DNA from: Rhizobiales bacterium 62-17
GTDB taxonomy: Bacteria; Pseudomonadota; Alphaproteobacteria; Rhizobiales; Beijerinckiaceae
NCBI GenBank assembly: GCA_001898965.1
Contig: MKVW01000004.1
Coordinates: forward strand, 211,598-275,597
Reading direction: 5' to 3'
DNA: 64,000 bases
In this document: one piece after another, positions 18,179 through 26,079 of the stretch
Layout: every line of letters starts with the position of its first letter
Position numbering within the stretch: position 1 is the first letter of the stretch
Position numbers and translations under genes: made by a program
The notes under the pieces: model-generated
Database searches by the model: none
Told to the model about the DNA's origin: nothing
What the model saw: only the letters and a program-made list of their open reading frames with translations

Positions 18179-19159
18179 TCACTCCAGCGTGATCTTCGCG
18201 GCCTTGATCACCTCGTCCCACTTGATCGCTTCGCCCGCCATGAAGGCTTTGAACTCGGCCGGTGTGCTGGCGATCGGCTCGATGCCCGCCGCCCGCAATT
18301 TTTCGCGCACCTGCTTATCCGCCAAAGCCGCGCCGATGGCCTTGTTCAGCCTGTCGATGATCTCAAGCGGCGTCCGGGCCGGCGCGACGATGCCCTGCCA
18401 GGCAGAGGCCTGATAGCCGGGGAAGCCCTGTTCGGCGATCGTCGGCAGATCGGGAAAATCACTAAAGCGCGTCAGGGAGGCAGCACCGAAAGCCTTGAGG
18501 AGACCCGCTTTCACCGGCTCGCGCGCCGTCGCCACGTCCAGCATCATGATCGGCACATGACCGGCAATCAGATCTTGCAGCGCGGGCGCCGCGCCACGAT
18601 AGGCGACATGCACCATGCTGAGACCCGCGCGGCGCATCAGCAATTCCATGGCGAGCTGATGCGGACTGCCGGGGCCGGCCGATGCATAGGACAGATCGCC
18701 CGGCTTGCTTTTCGCCAGAGCGACGAACTGTTCCAGCGATTGCGCCGGAAACGACGGATGGGCCACCAGCATCAGATCGAAACTGCCGGTCAGCGAGATC
18801 GGCGCGAAATCCTTCGCCGGATCATAGGACAGTTTCTTGTAGAGAAACGGATTGAGGACATAGGTCGTCATCGATGTGGAGAGCAGCGTATAGCCGTCCG
18901 GCTCCGCCCGCGCCACGACCTCGGCACCGACCTGCGTGCCCGCACCCGGCCGGTTTTCGATCACGACGCTTTGTTTCAACTGTTCCGATACTTGCTGCGC
19001 GATCAGCCGCGCCAACAGATCATTGCCGCCGCCAGCCGCAAACGGCACCACGATCTTGATCGGGCGCGACGGATAGGTATCGGCCAGCAATGGCGAGGCC
19101 GCCGCGGCAACAAGAAGGCTGGTCGCCGCGAGAAAAACGCGTCGTGTGGAAAGATTCAT
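18179..19159 (-). CDS. Bug-family (TctC-like) solute-binding protein 2
   Basis: A 326-residue protein from the ATG at 19159; an upstream GTG at 19171 is less likely. The N-terminal signal (STRRVFLAATSLLVAAAASP) has a twin arginine and may use Tat. Mature motifs are KIVVPFAAGGGNDLLARLIA and IENRPGAGTQVGAEVVA, then LPTIAEQGFPGYQ. It ends three bases from the convergent repeat-protein gene and lies 38 bases downstream of the GlcG-like gene, likely in the same transcript. Substrate unknown; no tctAB genes nearby. Confidence 0.92.
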   Translation of the reverse strand: MNLSTRRVFLAATSLLVAAAASPLLADTYPSRPIKIVVPFAAGGGNDLLARLIAQQVSEQLKQSVVIENRPGAGTQVGAEVVARAEPDGYTLLSTSMTTYVLNPFLYKKLSYDPAKDFAPISLTGSFDLMLVAHPSFPAQSLEQFVALAKSKPGDLSYASAGPGSPHQLAMELLMRRAGLSMVHVAYRGAAPALQDLIAGHVPIMMLDVATAREPVKAGLLKAFGAASLTRFSDFPDLPTIAEQGFPGYQASAWQGIVAPARTPLEIIDRLNKAIGAALADKQVREKLRAAGIEPIASTPAEFKAFMAGEAIKWDEVIKAAKITLE

Positions 19160-19197
19160 CGCTAATCTCACTCGAATGCTTGCCCTTGAATGCGTGA

Positions 19198-19692
19198 TTA
19201 TTTCAGCGCGTCGACGCCAGCGCCCGACACCGCCATGTCCTGATCGCCATTGCCGCCACTGACGCCGATCGCGCCGATCAGCTTGCCATCGACGATCAAA
19301 GGCGCGCCGCCCGGGGCGCCCGCCACGCCGGGGAACGTCAGAAAGAACGGATGGCCGCCTTCGATGCCGTCATAGAAAGCCTTGGTCGGCCGGCGATAGC
19401 GCGCCGAGGCCACAGCCTTCTGCTGCGCGAGCTGCACAGCAGAATAAGGCGCGCCGCTCATCTTGGCGAAATAGACGAGATCGCCCGACGGCTCGACCAC
19501 CGCCACCGCATTGGGCACCTGAATGTCGCCGGCTTTCGCCATGGCGGCGGTCGCGGCCTTGATGGCTTGATCGAGACTGATCGGTGAACCGTAGGGCGCA
19601 GCCGGCGGCGGCGCCGGTTGCGATTGCTGGGCCAAAGCGCCCGTTGCGCAAATGATGGCTGCCGCAACGGCAGCCGCACGATCCATCCTCAT
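19198..19692 (-). CDS. GlcG/HbpS-family protein, exported
   Basis: A 164-residue protein from ATG 19692, which has GGAGGGG at close spacing upstream. A signal peptide covers about residues 1-22 (ending ATGALA). The DUF336/GlcG fold is shown by ISLDQAIKAATAAMAKAG, then VPNAVAVVEPSGDLVYFAKM and the C-terminal GKLIGAIGVSGGNGDQDMAVS. Members bind haem or small molecules, and are often found with catabolic oxidoreductases. It is the first gene of a two-gene minus-strand unit with a Bug protein, divergent from a MarR regulator. Confidence 0.87.
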   Translation of the reverse strand: MRMDRAAAVAAAIICATGALAQQSQPAPPPAAPYGSPISLDQAIKAATAAMAKAGDIQVPNAVAVVEPSGDLVYFAKMSGAPYSAVQLAQQKAVASARYRRPTKAFYDGIEGGHPFFLTFPGVAGAPGGAPLIVDGKLIGAIGVSGGNGDQDMAVSGAGVDALK

Positions 19693-19729
19693 GACGCCCC
19701 TCCACACTTAAGCCATTCACAGCACGGAC

Positions 19730-19767
19730 TTGACACGATCAGTTTGTATCGTTTCAATCGAAACGAT
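19730..19767 (+). promoter_or_regulatory. Candidate MarR promoter and operator
   Basis: A perfect inverted repeat lies at 19748-19767: ATCGTTTC, four spacer bases, GAAACGAT. A consensus-like -35 hexamer TTGACA is at 19730-19735, so the palindrome would cover the -10 region. It sits between the divergent GlcG-like gene and the marR-type gene, the normal place for a MarR autoregulatory operator. Confidence 0.55.
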
Positions 19768-19802
19768 CGAAGCACACTTCTTTTCCCAGGTCAACGCGCC
19801 TC

Positions 19803-20315
19803 ATGTCTCCTGCCAACAGCCCGCGCCCATCCTTGAAGTCGACCGGCCATTTGGCCTTGCAGCATTTCATGCCGTACCGCATCGCCGTGCTGGCGCGCGG
19901 CGTCAGCGCCGCCCTTGCCAAACAATATCGTTCGCTCGGCATCAGCATTCCCGAATGGCGCGTCATCGCCCATCTGGCCGAGGTCGGCACCTGTTCGTCC
20001 GGCGATATCTGCCAACGCACCGAAATGGACAAAGCCAAGGTCAATCGGGCGGTGACGCGGCTCGTCGCCGCCGGCCTCGTGCTCAGTTCCATCTCCGATC
20101 AGGATCGCCGCCTCAATGTGCTCAAACTCGGCGCCAAGGGGCGCCGCATCTACGAGGAGATCGTCCCCATTGCCCTCGACCACCAGCGCGCGCTGATGTC
20201 GGCGCTGTCGGAACGCGAGCGGCGCGATTTCGAGCAGATGATCGAGAAGTTGCAGGCGCAGACGCACAAGCTGTGGGGTGCTGATCTCTCGATGGATGAC
20301 GCGCGTGAAGATTGA
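19803..20315 (+). CDS. MarR-family transcriptional regulator
   Basis: A 170-residue winged-helix protein. The HTH region is ISIPEWRVIAHLAEVGTCSSGDICQRTEMDKAKVNRAV... in segments at about residues 49-85, followed by the wing SSISDQDRRLNVLKLGAKGRRIYEEI. MarR proteins are ligand-released repressors, often of aromatic catabolism. A perfect palindrome upstream is the likely operator. The 3' end overlaps the next gene's start by 20 bases, so regulator and amidohydrolase are co-expressed. Confidence 0.93.
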   Translation: MSPANSPRPSLKSTGHLALQHFMPYRIAVLARGVSAALAKQYRSLGISIPEWRVIAHLAEVGTCSSGDICQRTEMDKAKVNRAVTRLVAAGLVLSSISDQDRRLNVLKLGAKGRRIYEEIVPIALDHQRALMSALSERERRDFEQMIEKLQAQTHKLWGADLSMDDARED

Positions 20316-21270
20316 CGTCCACGCCCACATCGTCGACCAGCGCTATCTGGACGAATTGTCCACCACCCTGGCGCTTGAGACGGAGAAGACCGAGGACGGG
20401 CAGACGCTCTTTCGCCATCGCGGTTCCACCGTCGCCTGGTCGCGCGAGGACATGTTCGACATCACGGGCCGCTTGAAAGACATGGATGCGAAGGGCATCG
20501 ATAAACGCATTCTTTCGCTCAGTACGCCCAACGTCTATCTGTGGGACGAAGCCAAGCAAATCGACATGGCGCGCCAGATCAACGATGCCCTGGCCCGCAT
20601 CTGCCGCCAGCATTCCGACCGTTTCGTTGGCCTTGCCAGCCTGCCTCTGAAGAATGTCGAGGCCTCACTCACCGAACTCGATCGCGCCCTGCAAGACCTC
20701 GACATGAAAGGGGTGATCATCGGCTCCAATGTCGATGGCACCTACCTGGACGCCCCGGAATTCGCACCGCTCTGGGAGAAAATCGATCGCCTCCGCCTGC
20801 CCGTCTTCGAACATCCGATGTTTCCGCGCAGCACCGATGGCTTCGAAGGCTATGAACTGCCGCTGCGATTAGGCATGATCTTCGACACCACTCTGGCGGC
20901 GACGCGTTTCATCTATTCGGGCCTCTTCGAGCGCTATCCGAACTTCCCCTATATTCTCGCCCACACCGGCGGTGCCTTGCTGATGGCGCTGGAGCGGCTC
21001 GACAACGGCTATCGCCTGTTTCCCGATTGCCGACAGCATATTTCCAAACTGCCCAGCCTCTACGCGCGCCGCCTCTATTACGACACGACGGCCTTCGGCA
21101 AGAATGCCCTCGATTTCGCGATCAAGACGGTCGGCGCGAGCCAGCTTCTGTTCGGCACGGATGATCCCTTCATCGGCGCCAACACGGCTCATGTCGATAT
21201 GCTCGATCTTCCGGACGCGGAGAAGTCAGCGATTTTCAGCGGTAATGCCATCAGGCTGTTCGGTCTTTGA
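20296..21270 (+). CDS. ACMSD-like amidohydrolase/decarboxylase
   Basis: A 324-residue amidohydrolase_2 protein from ATG 20296 (a GTG six codons upstream is in frame). Metal-site motifs are IDVHAHIVD at the N-terminus, FEHPMFPR, ILAHTGGALLMALERLD and LLFGTDDPFIGAN, giving the His-x-His, two His and Asp expected for ACMSD-type zinc decarboxylases. The overlap with marR and the divergent GlcG/Bug pair suggest a small pathway for an aromatic or related carboxylic acid. Substrate not determinable from sequence. Confidence 0.88.
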   Translation: MTRVKIDVHAHIVDQRYLDELSTTLALETEKTEDGQTLFRHRGSTVAWSREDMFDITGRLKDMDAKGIDKRILSLSTPNVYLWDEAKQIDMARQINDALARICRQHSDRFVGLASLPLKNVEASLTELDRALQDLDMKGVIIGSNVDGTYLDAPEFAPLWEKIDRLRLPVFEHPMFPRSTDGFEGYELPLRLGMIFDTTLAATRFIYSGLFERYPNFPYILAHTGGALLMALERLDNGYRLFPDCRQHISKLPSLYARRLYYDTTAFGKNALDFAIKTVGASQLLFGTDDPFIGANTAHVDMLDLPDAEKSAIFSGNAIRLFGL

Positions 21271-21301
21271 GCATCACGATTTTAGGTCTGAGCGTGCGGC
21301 T

Positions 21302-21373
21302 CTGGATTGCTTCGTCGCTGCGCTCCTCGCAATGACGGGAGGCCGTCATTGCGAACGAAGTGAAGCAATCCAG
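21302..21373. repeat. Family A palindromic repeat, copy 1
   Basis: Two inverted half-units: CTGGATTGCTTC...CAATGACGG followed by CCGTCATTGCG...GAAGCAATCCAG, giving a long imperfect hairpin. A second copy with the half-units in the opposite arrangement is at 52312-52404. Confidence 0.85.
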
Positions 21374-21385
21374 CGTCCCGCCAAA

Positions 21386-21544
21386 GCCTTGGTGTCATCC
21401 TGGACGCCTGCGCAGCAGGCGATCCGGGATCCAGGAGCAAGTGGTAGAGCTGAGGCCATGGCAATATCGCACATCGAGCATTGAGCCTGCTGCTCCTGGA
21501 TCCCCGCTCAGCCGCTCTGCGGCTGTCGGGGATGACACCAAGGC
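21386..21544. repeat. Family B palindromic repeat, copy 1
   Basis: Outer 15-base perfect inverted repeat: GCCTTGGTGTCATCC at 21386-21400 and its complement at 21530-21544. Each half contains a GGGATCCAGGAGCA-like core and a small internal hairpin (GCCTGCGCAGCAGGC; GCCGCTCTGCGGC). Other copies are near 25635, 26021 and 43780. Confidence 0.85.
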
Positions 21545-21552
21545 GCTGGCCT

Positions 21553-22263
21553 CTAAATCACCACCTCAACCCGCCGATCGACTTCGATCTCTCGCGGCGA
21601 CACTTCGCAGCACACGGCCATGGCCTCGACCCCGCGCTTACGCGCCAAAGCGAACGCCTTCGCATAGGCCGGGTCGATATCGCCGGCCAGCGTGAAGCGG
21701 TCGGCCTGCATCTGGATGAGATAGATCATCACGGCGCGATGGCCAGCTTCCACCATATCGCCGAGTTCCATCAGATGTTTGGTGCCGCGCGCGGTGACGC
21801 AATCGGGAAATTCGGCCAGGCCCGGCTGACGCATCATGTGGATGTTCTTGATCTCTACATAGCAAGCCGGGCGACCCTCGCCTTCGAGCAGAATGTCGAC
21901 ACGGCTATTGCGGCCATATTTCACCTCGCGCCGCGCCGACGCATAGCCCGCGAGCTCTGGAAAGAAGCCTCGACCGATCGCCTCGAACACGATGCCATTG
22001 GGATGCGACGTGTTGATGCCGACACATTCCGGCCCTCGGCCGAAATCGGCTTCAACGATCTCCCACGAATAAGCAAGCTTCCGCGACGGATTGTTTGACT
22101 TCGACAGCCACACCCGATTGCCCGGATCGATCAGCCCAAGCATCGCGCCAGGATTGGCGCAGTGCGCGGTGATGGTCTCGCCGCTGTCGAGGGTGATGTC
22201 GGCGAGGAAGCGCTTGTAGCGTTCGATCAAGCGGCCGGGAACGAGAGGCGGAATGAATTTCAT
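21553..22263 (-). CDS. sfsA: Sugar fermentation stimulation protein homologue (nuclease-like)
   Basis: A 236-residue SfsA-family protein. Family motifs: [14 protein letters not shown] at residues 10-23, an OB-like nucleic-acid-binding segment with [34 protein letters not shown] in the nuclease-like core, [16 protein letters not shown] and [10 protein letters not shown]. SfsA has been described as a DNA-binding protein with a nuclease-like fold; its cellular role is uncertain. The stop lies immediately beside the family B repeat. Confidence 0.95.
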   Translation of the reverse strand: MKFIPPLVPGRLIERYKRFLADITLDSGETITAHCANPGAMLGLIDPGNRVWLSKSNNPSRKLAYSWEIVEADFGRGPECVGINTSHPNGIVFEAIGRGFFPELAGYASARREVKYGRNSRVDILLEGEGRPACYVEIKNIHMMRQPGLAEFPDCVTARGTKHLMELGDMVEAGHRAVMIYLIQMQADRFTLAGDIDPAYAKAFALARKRGVEAMAVCCEVSPREIEVDRRVEVVI

Positions 22264-22414
22264 GCGCCCTTATCGCACGCTCGCCCGTCGATTCCGCAGC
22301 GCCCTCCGCTCATCCACGTTTTTGTTCGCGCCAATCCACCTTCTGTTGCATTGTCAGGGGCGACGCCCTTGCCTAACCTCTGGCCCCTCAGACGGTGCGA
22401 ACGGAGGGGTGCGC

Positions 22415-23371
22415 ATGATCGGAACGGTACGTTTTTTCGCTGTGGCGGCTTTGGCTTTGTCGTCCAGCCTGGCCCTGGCGCAATCCTATCCCTCCAAGCC
22501 GATCACCTTCATCGTTCCTTTCGCCGCCGGCGGCACGTCCGATGTCATCGCGCGCCTGGCGGCTGACGAAATGGGGCGGGCGCTCGATCAGCGCCTGGTC
22601 ATCGAGAATGTCGGCGGCGCCGGCGGTTCGATCGGCCTGACGCGGGCGTCACGCGCCGCGCCCGACGGCTATACGCTGACCATAGGCAATGCCGGCACCA
22701 ATGCCGCCGTCTATTGGACGACGGAAAACGTGCCCTTCAAGCCGGAGGCCTTCGCCCCCGTCGGCCTGATCGCCAAGACCTCGCCGGTCATCGCGCTGCG
22801 CAAGAATTTTCCGGCCGCGACCGTCGCCGAGACGATCGCCTACGCCAAACAGAACCCGGGCAAGATGACGCTCGGTCATGCCGGGGTCGGCTCGTCCAAC
22901 TATTTGATCTGCATGAGCTTCGTGAAGGCGGCCGCGATCGATGTATCGCTCGTCAGCTATCGCGGCGCCGCCCCCGCCCTCAATGATGCCATGGGCGGCC
23001 ATGTCGATGGCGTCTGCGATGCCGCCACCTCCGTCGCCGCCGCCATCAATGCCGGCGAGGTGAAGGGCCTCGTCGTCTCCGCCCACCAGCGGCTGAAAAA
23101 CCTGCCCGATGTGCCCGCCGCCCAGGAAGCCGGCGTGCCCGCCTTCCAGGCCGAGGGCTGGAATGCCCTGTTCCTGCCGGCCGGCGCGCCGGAACCGATC
23201 ATCGCCAAGCTCAACGAGGCCCTGCGCAAGGCGGTGGCGAGCGACACGGTGCAATCGCGCCTGGCCGAGCTTTCGGCCCTTCCCGCCTCCGGCGAGGAAC
23301 TGTCGGCGGAATATGTTCGCCAGCTCGTGCCGAAAGAGGTGGAAAAATACCGGGTATTGCTGGGGAAATAG
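22415..23371 (+). CDS. Bug-family (TctC-like) solute-binding protein 3
   Basis: A 318-residue protein from ATG 22415, preceded by ACGGAGGGG. The frame is open further upstream but without a plausible start. The signal peptide covers residues about 1-22 (ALSSSLALA-QS). Motifs are FIVPFAAGGTSDVIARLAA and IENVGGAGGSIGLTRA, then VPAAQEAGVPAFQ. It stands alone between sfsA and leuC, with no transporter membrane genes. Confidence 0.93.
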   Translation: MIGTVRFFAVAALALSSSLALAQSYPSKPITFIVPFAAGGTSDVIARLAADEMGRALDQRLVIENVGGAGGSIGLTRASRAAPDGYTLTIGNAGTNAAVYWTTENVPFKPEAFAPVGLIAKTSPVIALRKNFPAATVAETIAYAKQNPGKMTLGHAGVGSSNYLICMSFVKAAAIDVSLVSYRGAAPALNDAMGGHVDGVCDAATSVAAAINAGEVKGLVVSAHQRLKNLPDVPAAQEAGVPAFQAEGWNALFLPAGAPEPIIAKLNEALRKAVASDTVQSRLAELSALPASGEELSAEYVRQLVPKEVEKYRVLLGK

Positions 23372-23572
23372 CGCCAGCTCGGCTTTTAGGCCCGGCGTGA
23401 CACCCTGGAATTTTACCAATCTCACGCCTATCTGACTGAAATCGGCGAAGGAATACCTGCGTTGCGACCCATGCACGCCTCTTCCTTCCGCCGATCCAAA
23501 CCGCTAGAAGTCCGCCGAGAAAAAATCCGCGCGCTTGAGGTGCGCGGTCCCAAGTAGAGAGACCCGACCGAA

Positions 23573-24994
23573 ATGGCCAAGGCACGCACGCTTTATGACA
23601 AGATCTGGGACGACCATGTCGTCGAGGCTCAGCCGGATGGCACGACCCTCCTCTACATCGATCGCCACCTCGTCCACGAAGTGACCTCGCCGCAGGCTTT
23701 CGAAGGTCTGCGCATGTCCGGCCGCAAGGTGCGCGCGCCGGAAAAGACGCTCTGCGTGGTCGACCACAACATTCCCACCACCGATCGCTCGAAGCCGATC
23801 GATGATCCGGAAAGCAAAGCCCAGATCGAGCAGATGGCGAAGAACGCCGCCGATTTCGGCCTCGAATATTATGACGGCGTCGACGTCCGCCAGGGCATCT
23901 GCCACATCATCGGGCCGGAACAGGGCTTCACCCTGCCGGGCACGACCATCGTTTGCGGCGACAGCCACACCGCCACCCACGGCGCCTTCGGCGCGCTGGC
24001 GCATGGCATCGGCACGTCGGAAGTCGAGCACGTGCTCGCCACGCAGACGCTGATCCAGAAAAAATCCAAGAACATGCGCGTCACCGTCGACGGCAAGTTG
24101 CCGGAAGGCGTCACCGCCAAGGACATCATCCTCGCCATCATCGGCGAGATCGGCACCGCCGGCGGCACCTCCAGCGTCATCGAATATGACGGCGAGGCGA
24201 TCCGCTCGCTGTCGATGGAAGGCCGCATGACGGTCTGCAACATGTCGATCGAAGGCGGCGCCCGCGCCGGCCTCGTCGCGCCGGACGAGAAGACCTACGA
24301 ATTCCTCAAAGGTCGCCCGAAAGCGCCGAAAGGCGCCGATTGGGACAAGGCTTTGCGCTACTGGGACACGCTGCGCACCGAAGACGGTGCGCATTTCGAT
24401 CGTCACGTGAAGCTTGATGCCGCCAGCCTGCCGCCGCTCCTCACCTGGGGCACGTCGCCGGAAGATGTCACCACCATCGGTGGCACCGTGCCGCGCCTCG
24501 AAGACGCCAAGACCGATCAGCAGCGCGCCAAGTTCGAACGCGCCCTCGCCTATATGGGCCTCAAGGGCGGTGAGAAGATGACCGATCTTGCGATCGATCG
24601 CGCCTTCATCGGCTCGTGCACGAACGGCCGCATCGAAGACCTGCGCGCCGCCGCCGAGATCGCCAAGATCGCCGTCTCCCGTGGCCAGAAGGTGCCTGAG
24701 CGCATCAACGCCATGGTCGTGCCCGGCTCCGGCCTGGTGAAGCAGCAGGCGGAAGCCGAAGGTCTCGACAAAATCTTCGTCGCCGCTGGCTTTGAATGGC
24801 GCGAGCCCGGCTGCTCCATGTGCCTGGCCATGAACCCGGACAAGCTGGCCCCCGGCGAGCGCTGCGCCTCGACCTCGAACCGCAATTTCGAGGGCCGCCA
24901 GGGCTTCCGTGGCCGCACGCACTTGGTTTCCCCCGCGATGGCGGCGGCAGCGGCCCTCGCCGGCCACTTCGTCGACGTCCGGACGTGGAAATAA
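23573..24994 (+). CDS. leuC: 3-isopropylmalate dehydratase large subunit
   Basis: Leucine biosynthesis: isomerises 2- to 3-isopropylmalate with LeuD. The 473-residue aconitase-type subunit has the 4Fe-4S cysteines Cys349 (IGSCTNGR), Cys414 and Cys417 (GCSMC). Other family motifs are [49 protein letters not shown] (in two parts) and NRNFEGRQG. The partner leuD is about 4.8 kb downstream on the same strand rather than adjacent. The 202-base region upstream has no leucine-rich leader peptide. Confidence 0.98.
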   Translation: MAKARTLYDKIWDDHVVEAQPDGTTLLYIDRHLVHEVTSPQAFEGLRMSGRKVRAPEKTLCVVDHNIPTTDRSKPIDDPESKAQIEQMAKNAADFGLEYYDGVDVRQGICHIIGPEQGFTLPGTTIVCGDSHTATHGAFGALAHGIGTSEVEHVLATQTLIQKKSKNMRVTVDGKLPEGVTAKDIILAIIGEIGTAGGTSSVIEYDGEAIRSLSMEGRMTVCNMSIEGGARAGLVAPDEKTYEFLKGRPKAPKGADWDKALRYWDTLRTEDGAHFDRHVKLDAASLPPLLTWGTSPEDVTTIGGTVPRLEDAKTDQQRAKFERALAYMGLKGGEKMTDLAIDRAFIGSCTNGRIEDLRAAAEIAKIAVSRGQKVPERINAMVVPGSGLVKQQAEAEGLDKIFVAAGFEWREPGCSMCLAMNPDKLAPGERCASTSNRNFEGRQGFRGRTHLVSPAMAAAAALAGHFVDVRTWK

Positions 24995-25012
24995 ACCGCG
25001 ATCCCAATACTT

Positions 25013-25039
25013 CGTCGCGGGGCGCCATGCCCCGCGACG
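25013..25039 (+). other. Perfect 11-bp hairpin spanning the next start codon
   Basis: CGTCGCGGGGC (25013-25023) and GCCCCGCGACG (25029-25039) are exact complements with a five-base loop. The start codon of the following small gene (25027-25029) lies in the loop and first stem base. No T-run follows, so it does not look like a terminator. Confidence 0.7.
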
Positions 25040-25194
25040 CCGACCTCTTCTCCACCCAGCTCGAAACCGTCGCGCCACCGCCGACCACAAGCGCTGACCC
25101 GATCGAAGTCTGGGCCAAGCGCATCGGCCGCATCATCGGCCTCATCCTTGTCGTCGTCTTGGCGCTCAATCTCGTCACGGGCTGGTTTTTCTGA
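25027..25194 (+). CDS. Small single-pass membrane protein (55 residues)
   Basis: A 55-residue protein with an acidic and Pro/Thr-rich N-terminal part (ETVAPPPTTSADPIEVW) and one transmembrane helix near the C-terminus (IIGLILVVVLALNLVTGWFF). It lies 32 bases after leuC, and its stop overlaps the start of the zincin gene (TGATG), which supports real translation. The start codon is embedded in a strong hairpin. I do not recognise a named family; orientation with a short C-terminus is probable. Confidence 0.7.
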   Translation: MPRDADLFSTQLETVAPPPTTSADPIEVWAKRIGRIIGLILVVVLALNLVTGWFF

Positions 25195-25616
25195 TGGCCG
25201 ATACGAATAAGCCTGACTGGCGCACCGCCACCGCGCCGACGCTGGAAGATTTCGAAACCATGGCCGATGAGGCCTTCGCCCGCCTGCCCGCCGAGTTCCG
25301 CGCGCTGTGCGAAGGCGTTGTCATCCGCATCGACGATTTCCCCGACGACGACGTGCTCGAAGAGATGCAGGCGGAAACCGAATTCGATCTGCTCGGCTTG
25401 TTTCGCGGTCGCGGCCTGGCCCAGCGTGGCGCGACGTTACAGACCGGCGAATTCCCCAACATGGTCTGGCTCTATCGCCGCCCGATCCTCGACTATTGGG
25501 CCGCGCATGAAGAGACATTAGGCGCCATCATCACCCACGTGCTCGTCCACGAGATCGGCCATCACTTCGGCTTCTCGGACGAGGACATGGAGAACATCGA
25601 AAAGCTGGCGGATTAG
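25194..25616 (+). CDS. Zincin-like metallopeptidase family protein
   Basis: A 140-residue protein of the small bacterial metallopeptidase family (zincin_1 type). The zinc motif VHEIGHHFGFSDEDM carries His119, Glu120 and His123; upstream are VVIRIDDFPDDDVLEEM and GLFRG(R)G, then PNMVWLYRRPILDYW. Length is normal for this family of minimal zincins. Substrate unknown. Translationally coupled to the small membrane protein gene upstream. Confidence 0.9.
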   Translation: MADTNKPDWRTATAPTLEDFETMADEAFARLPAEFRALCEGVVIRIDDFPDDDVLEEMQAETEFDLLGLFRGRGLAQRGATLQTGEFPNMVWLYRRPILDYWAAHEETLGAIITHVLVHEIGHHFGFSDEDMENIEKLAD

Positions 25617-25634
25617 AACCCACGCACTGCCGAA

Positions 25635-25760
25635 GCCTTGGTGTCATTCCCGACGCGCCAAGCGCGAGCGGGAATCCAGGGGCCAGTGGTAAATAGAGTC
25701 TACCGCTTGCTCTGGATCCCCGATCAACCGCTGCGCGGCTGTCGGGGATGACACGAAGGC
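25635..25760. repeat. Family B palindromic repeat, copy 2
   Basis: Left half GCCTTGGTGTCATTCCCG from 25635 and right half ending GGGGATGACACGAAGGC at 25760 form an inverted pair, with an internal AACCGCTGCGCGGCTGTCG hairpin. Same family as 21386-21544. Confidence 0.85.
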
Positions 25761-26020
25761 TTTTCACCATCCTGCGAGAGCATAATTCCGCCGTCCTGCC
25801 TTTGTAGATTAAGCCTGAGTTCATGGACCCGCCGGCACCTCACCGCCGGTCTCACCTCATCAGGGAGGGGGGTCTGGGGGATTCTGAGGAACAACCCCAT
25901 GCAAGGTCGCTGTCAAGGCGCGTCCGAGATCACTTCGTTCAGCAGTTGGCGACGGTGATCAAGCCGGAAAAATCTCGAAAAATGATTGCGGCGCATGCCC
26001 AACTTACATTCGTCACACGC

Positions 26021-26070
26021 CCTGGATCCCGGATCACTTGCTGCGCAAGTGTCCGGGATGACACGCAGGC
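26021..26070. repeat. Family B single half-unit
   Basis: CCTGGATCCCGGATCA, then CACTTGCTGCGCAAGTG hairpin, then TCCGGGATGACACGCAGGC. A lone half of the family B element. Confidence 0.8.
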
Positions 26071-26079
26071 TTCGCCGCA

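Larger units (their letters stand above)
25617..26079. other. Gene-free repeat-bearing gap
   Basis: A 463-base gap between the zincin gene and the convergent ABC binding-protein gene. It holds a family B pair at 25635-25760 and a single family B half-unit at 26021-26070. Between them, 25761-26020, I see no convincing gene, RNA or regulatory site. Confidence 0.6.

Noticed and set aside
23471-23557. 28-codon frame before leuC, considered as a leucine leader peptide
   Set aside because: Only two leucines, Arg-rich, and no attenuator hairpin with T-run after it.
23504-25090. 528-codon minus-strand frame opposite leuC
   Set aside because: Shadow of leuC codon bias; no start signal or motif.
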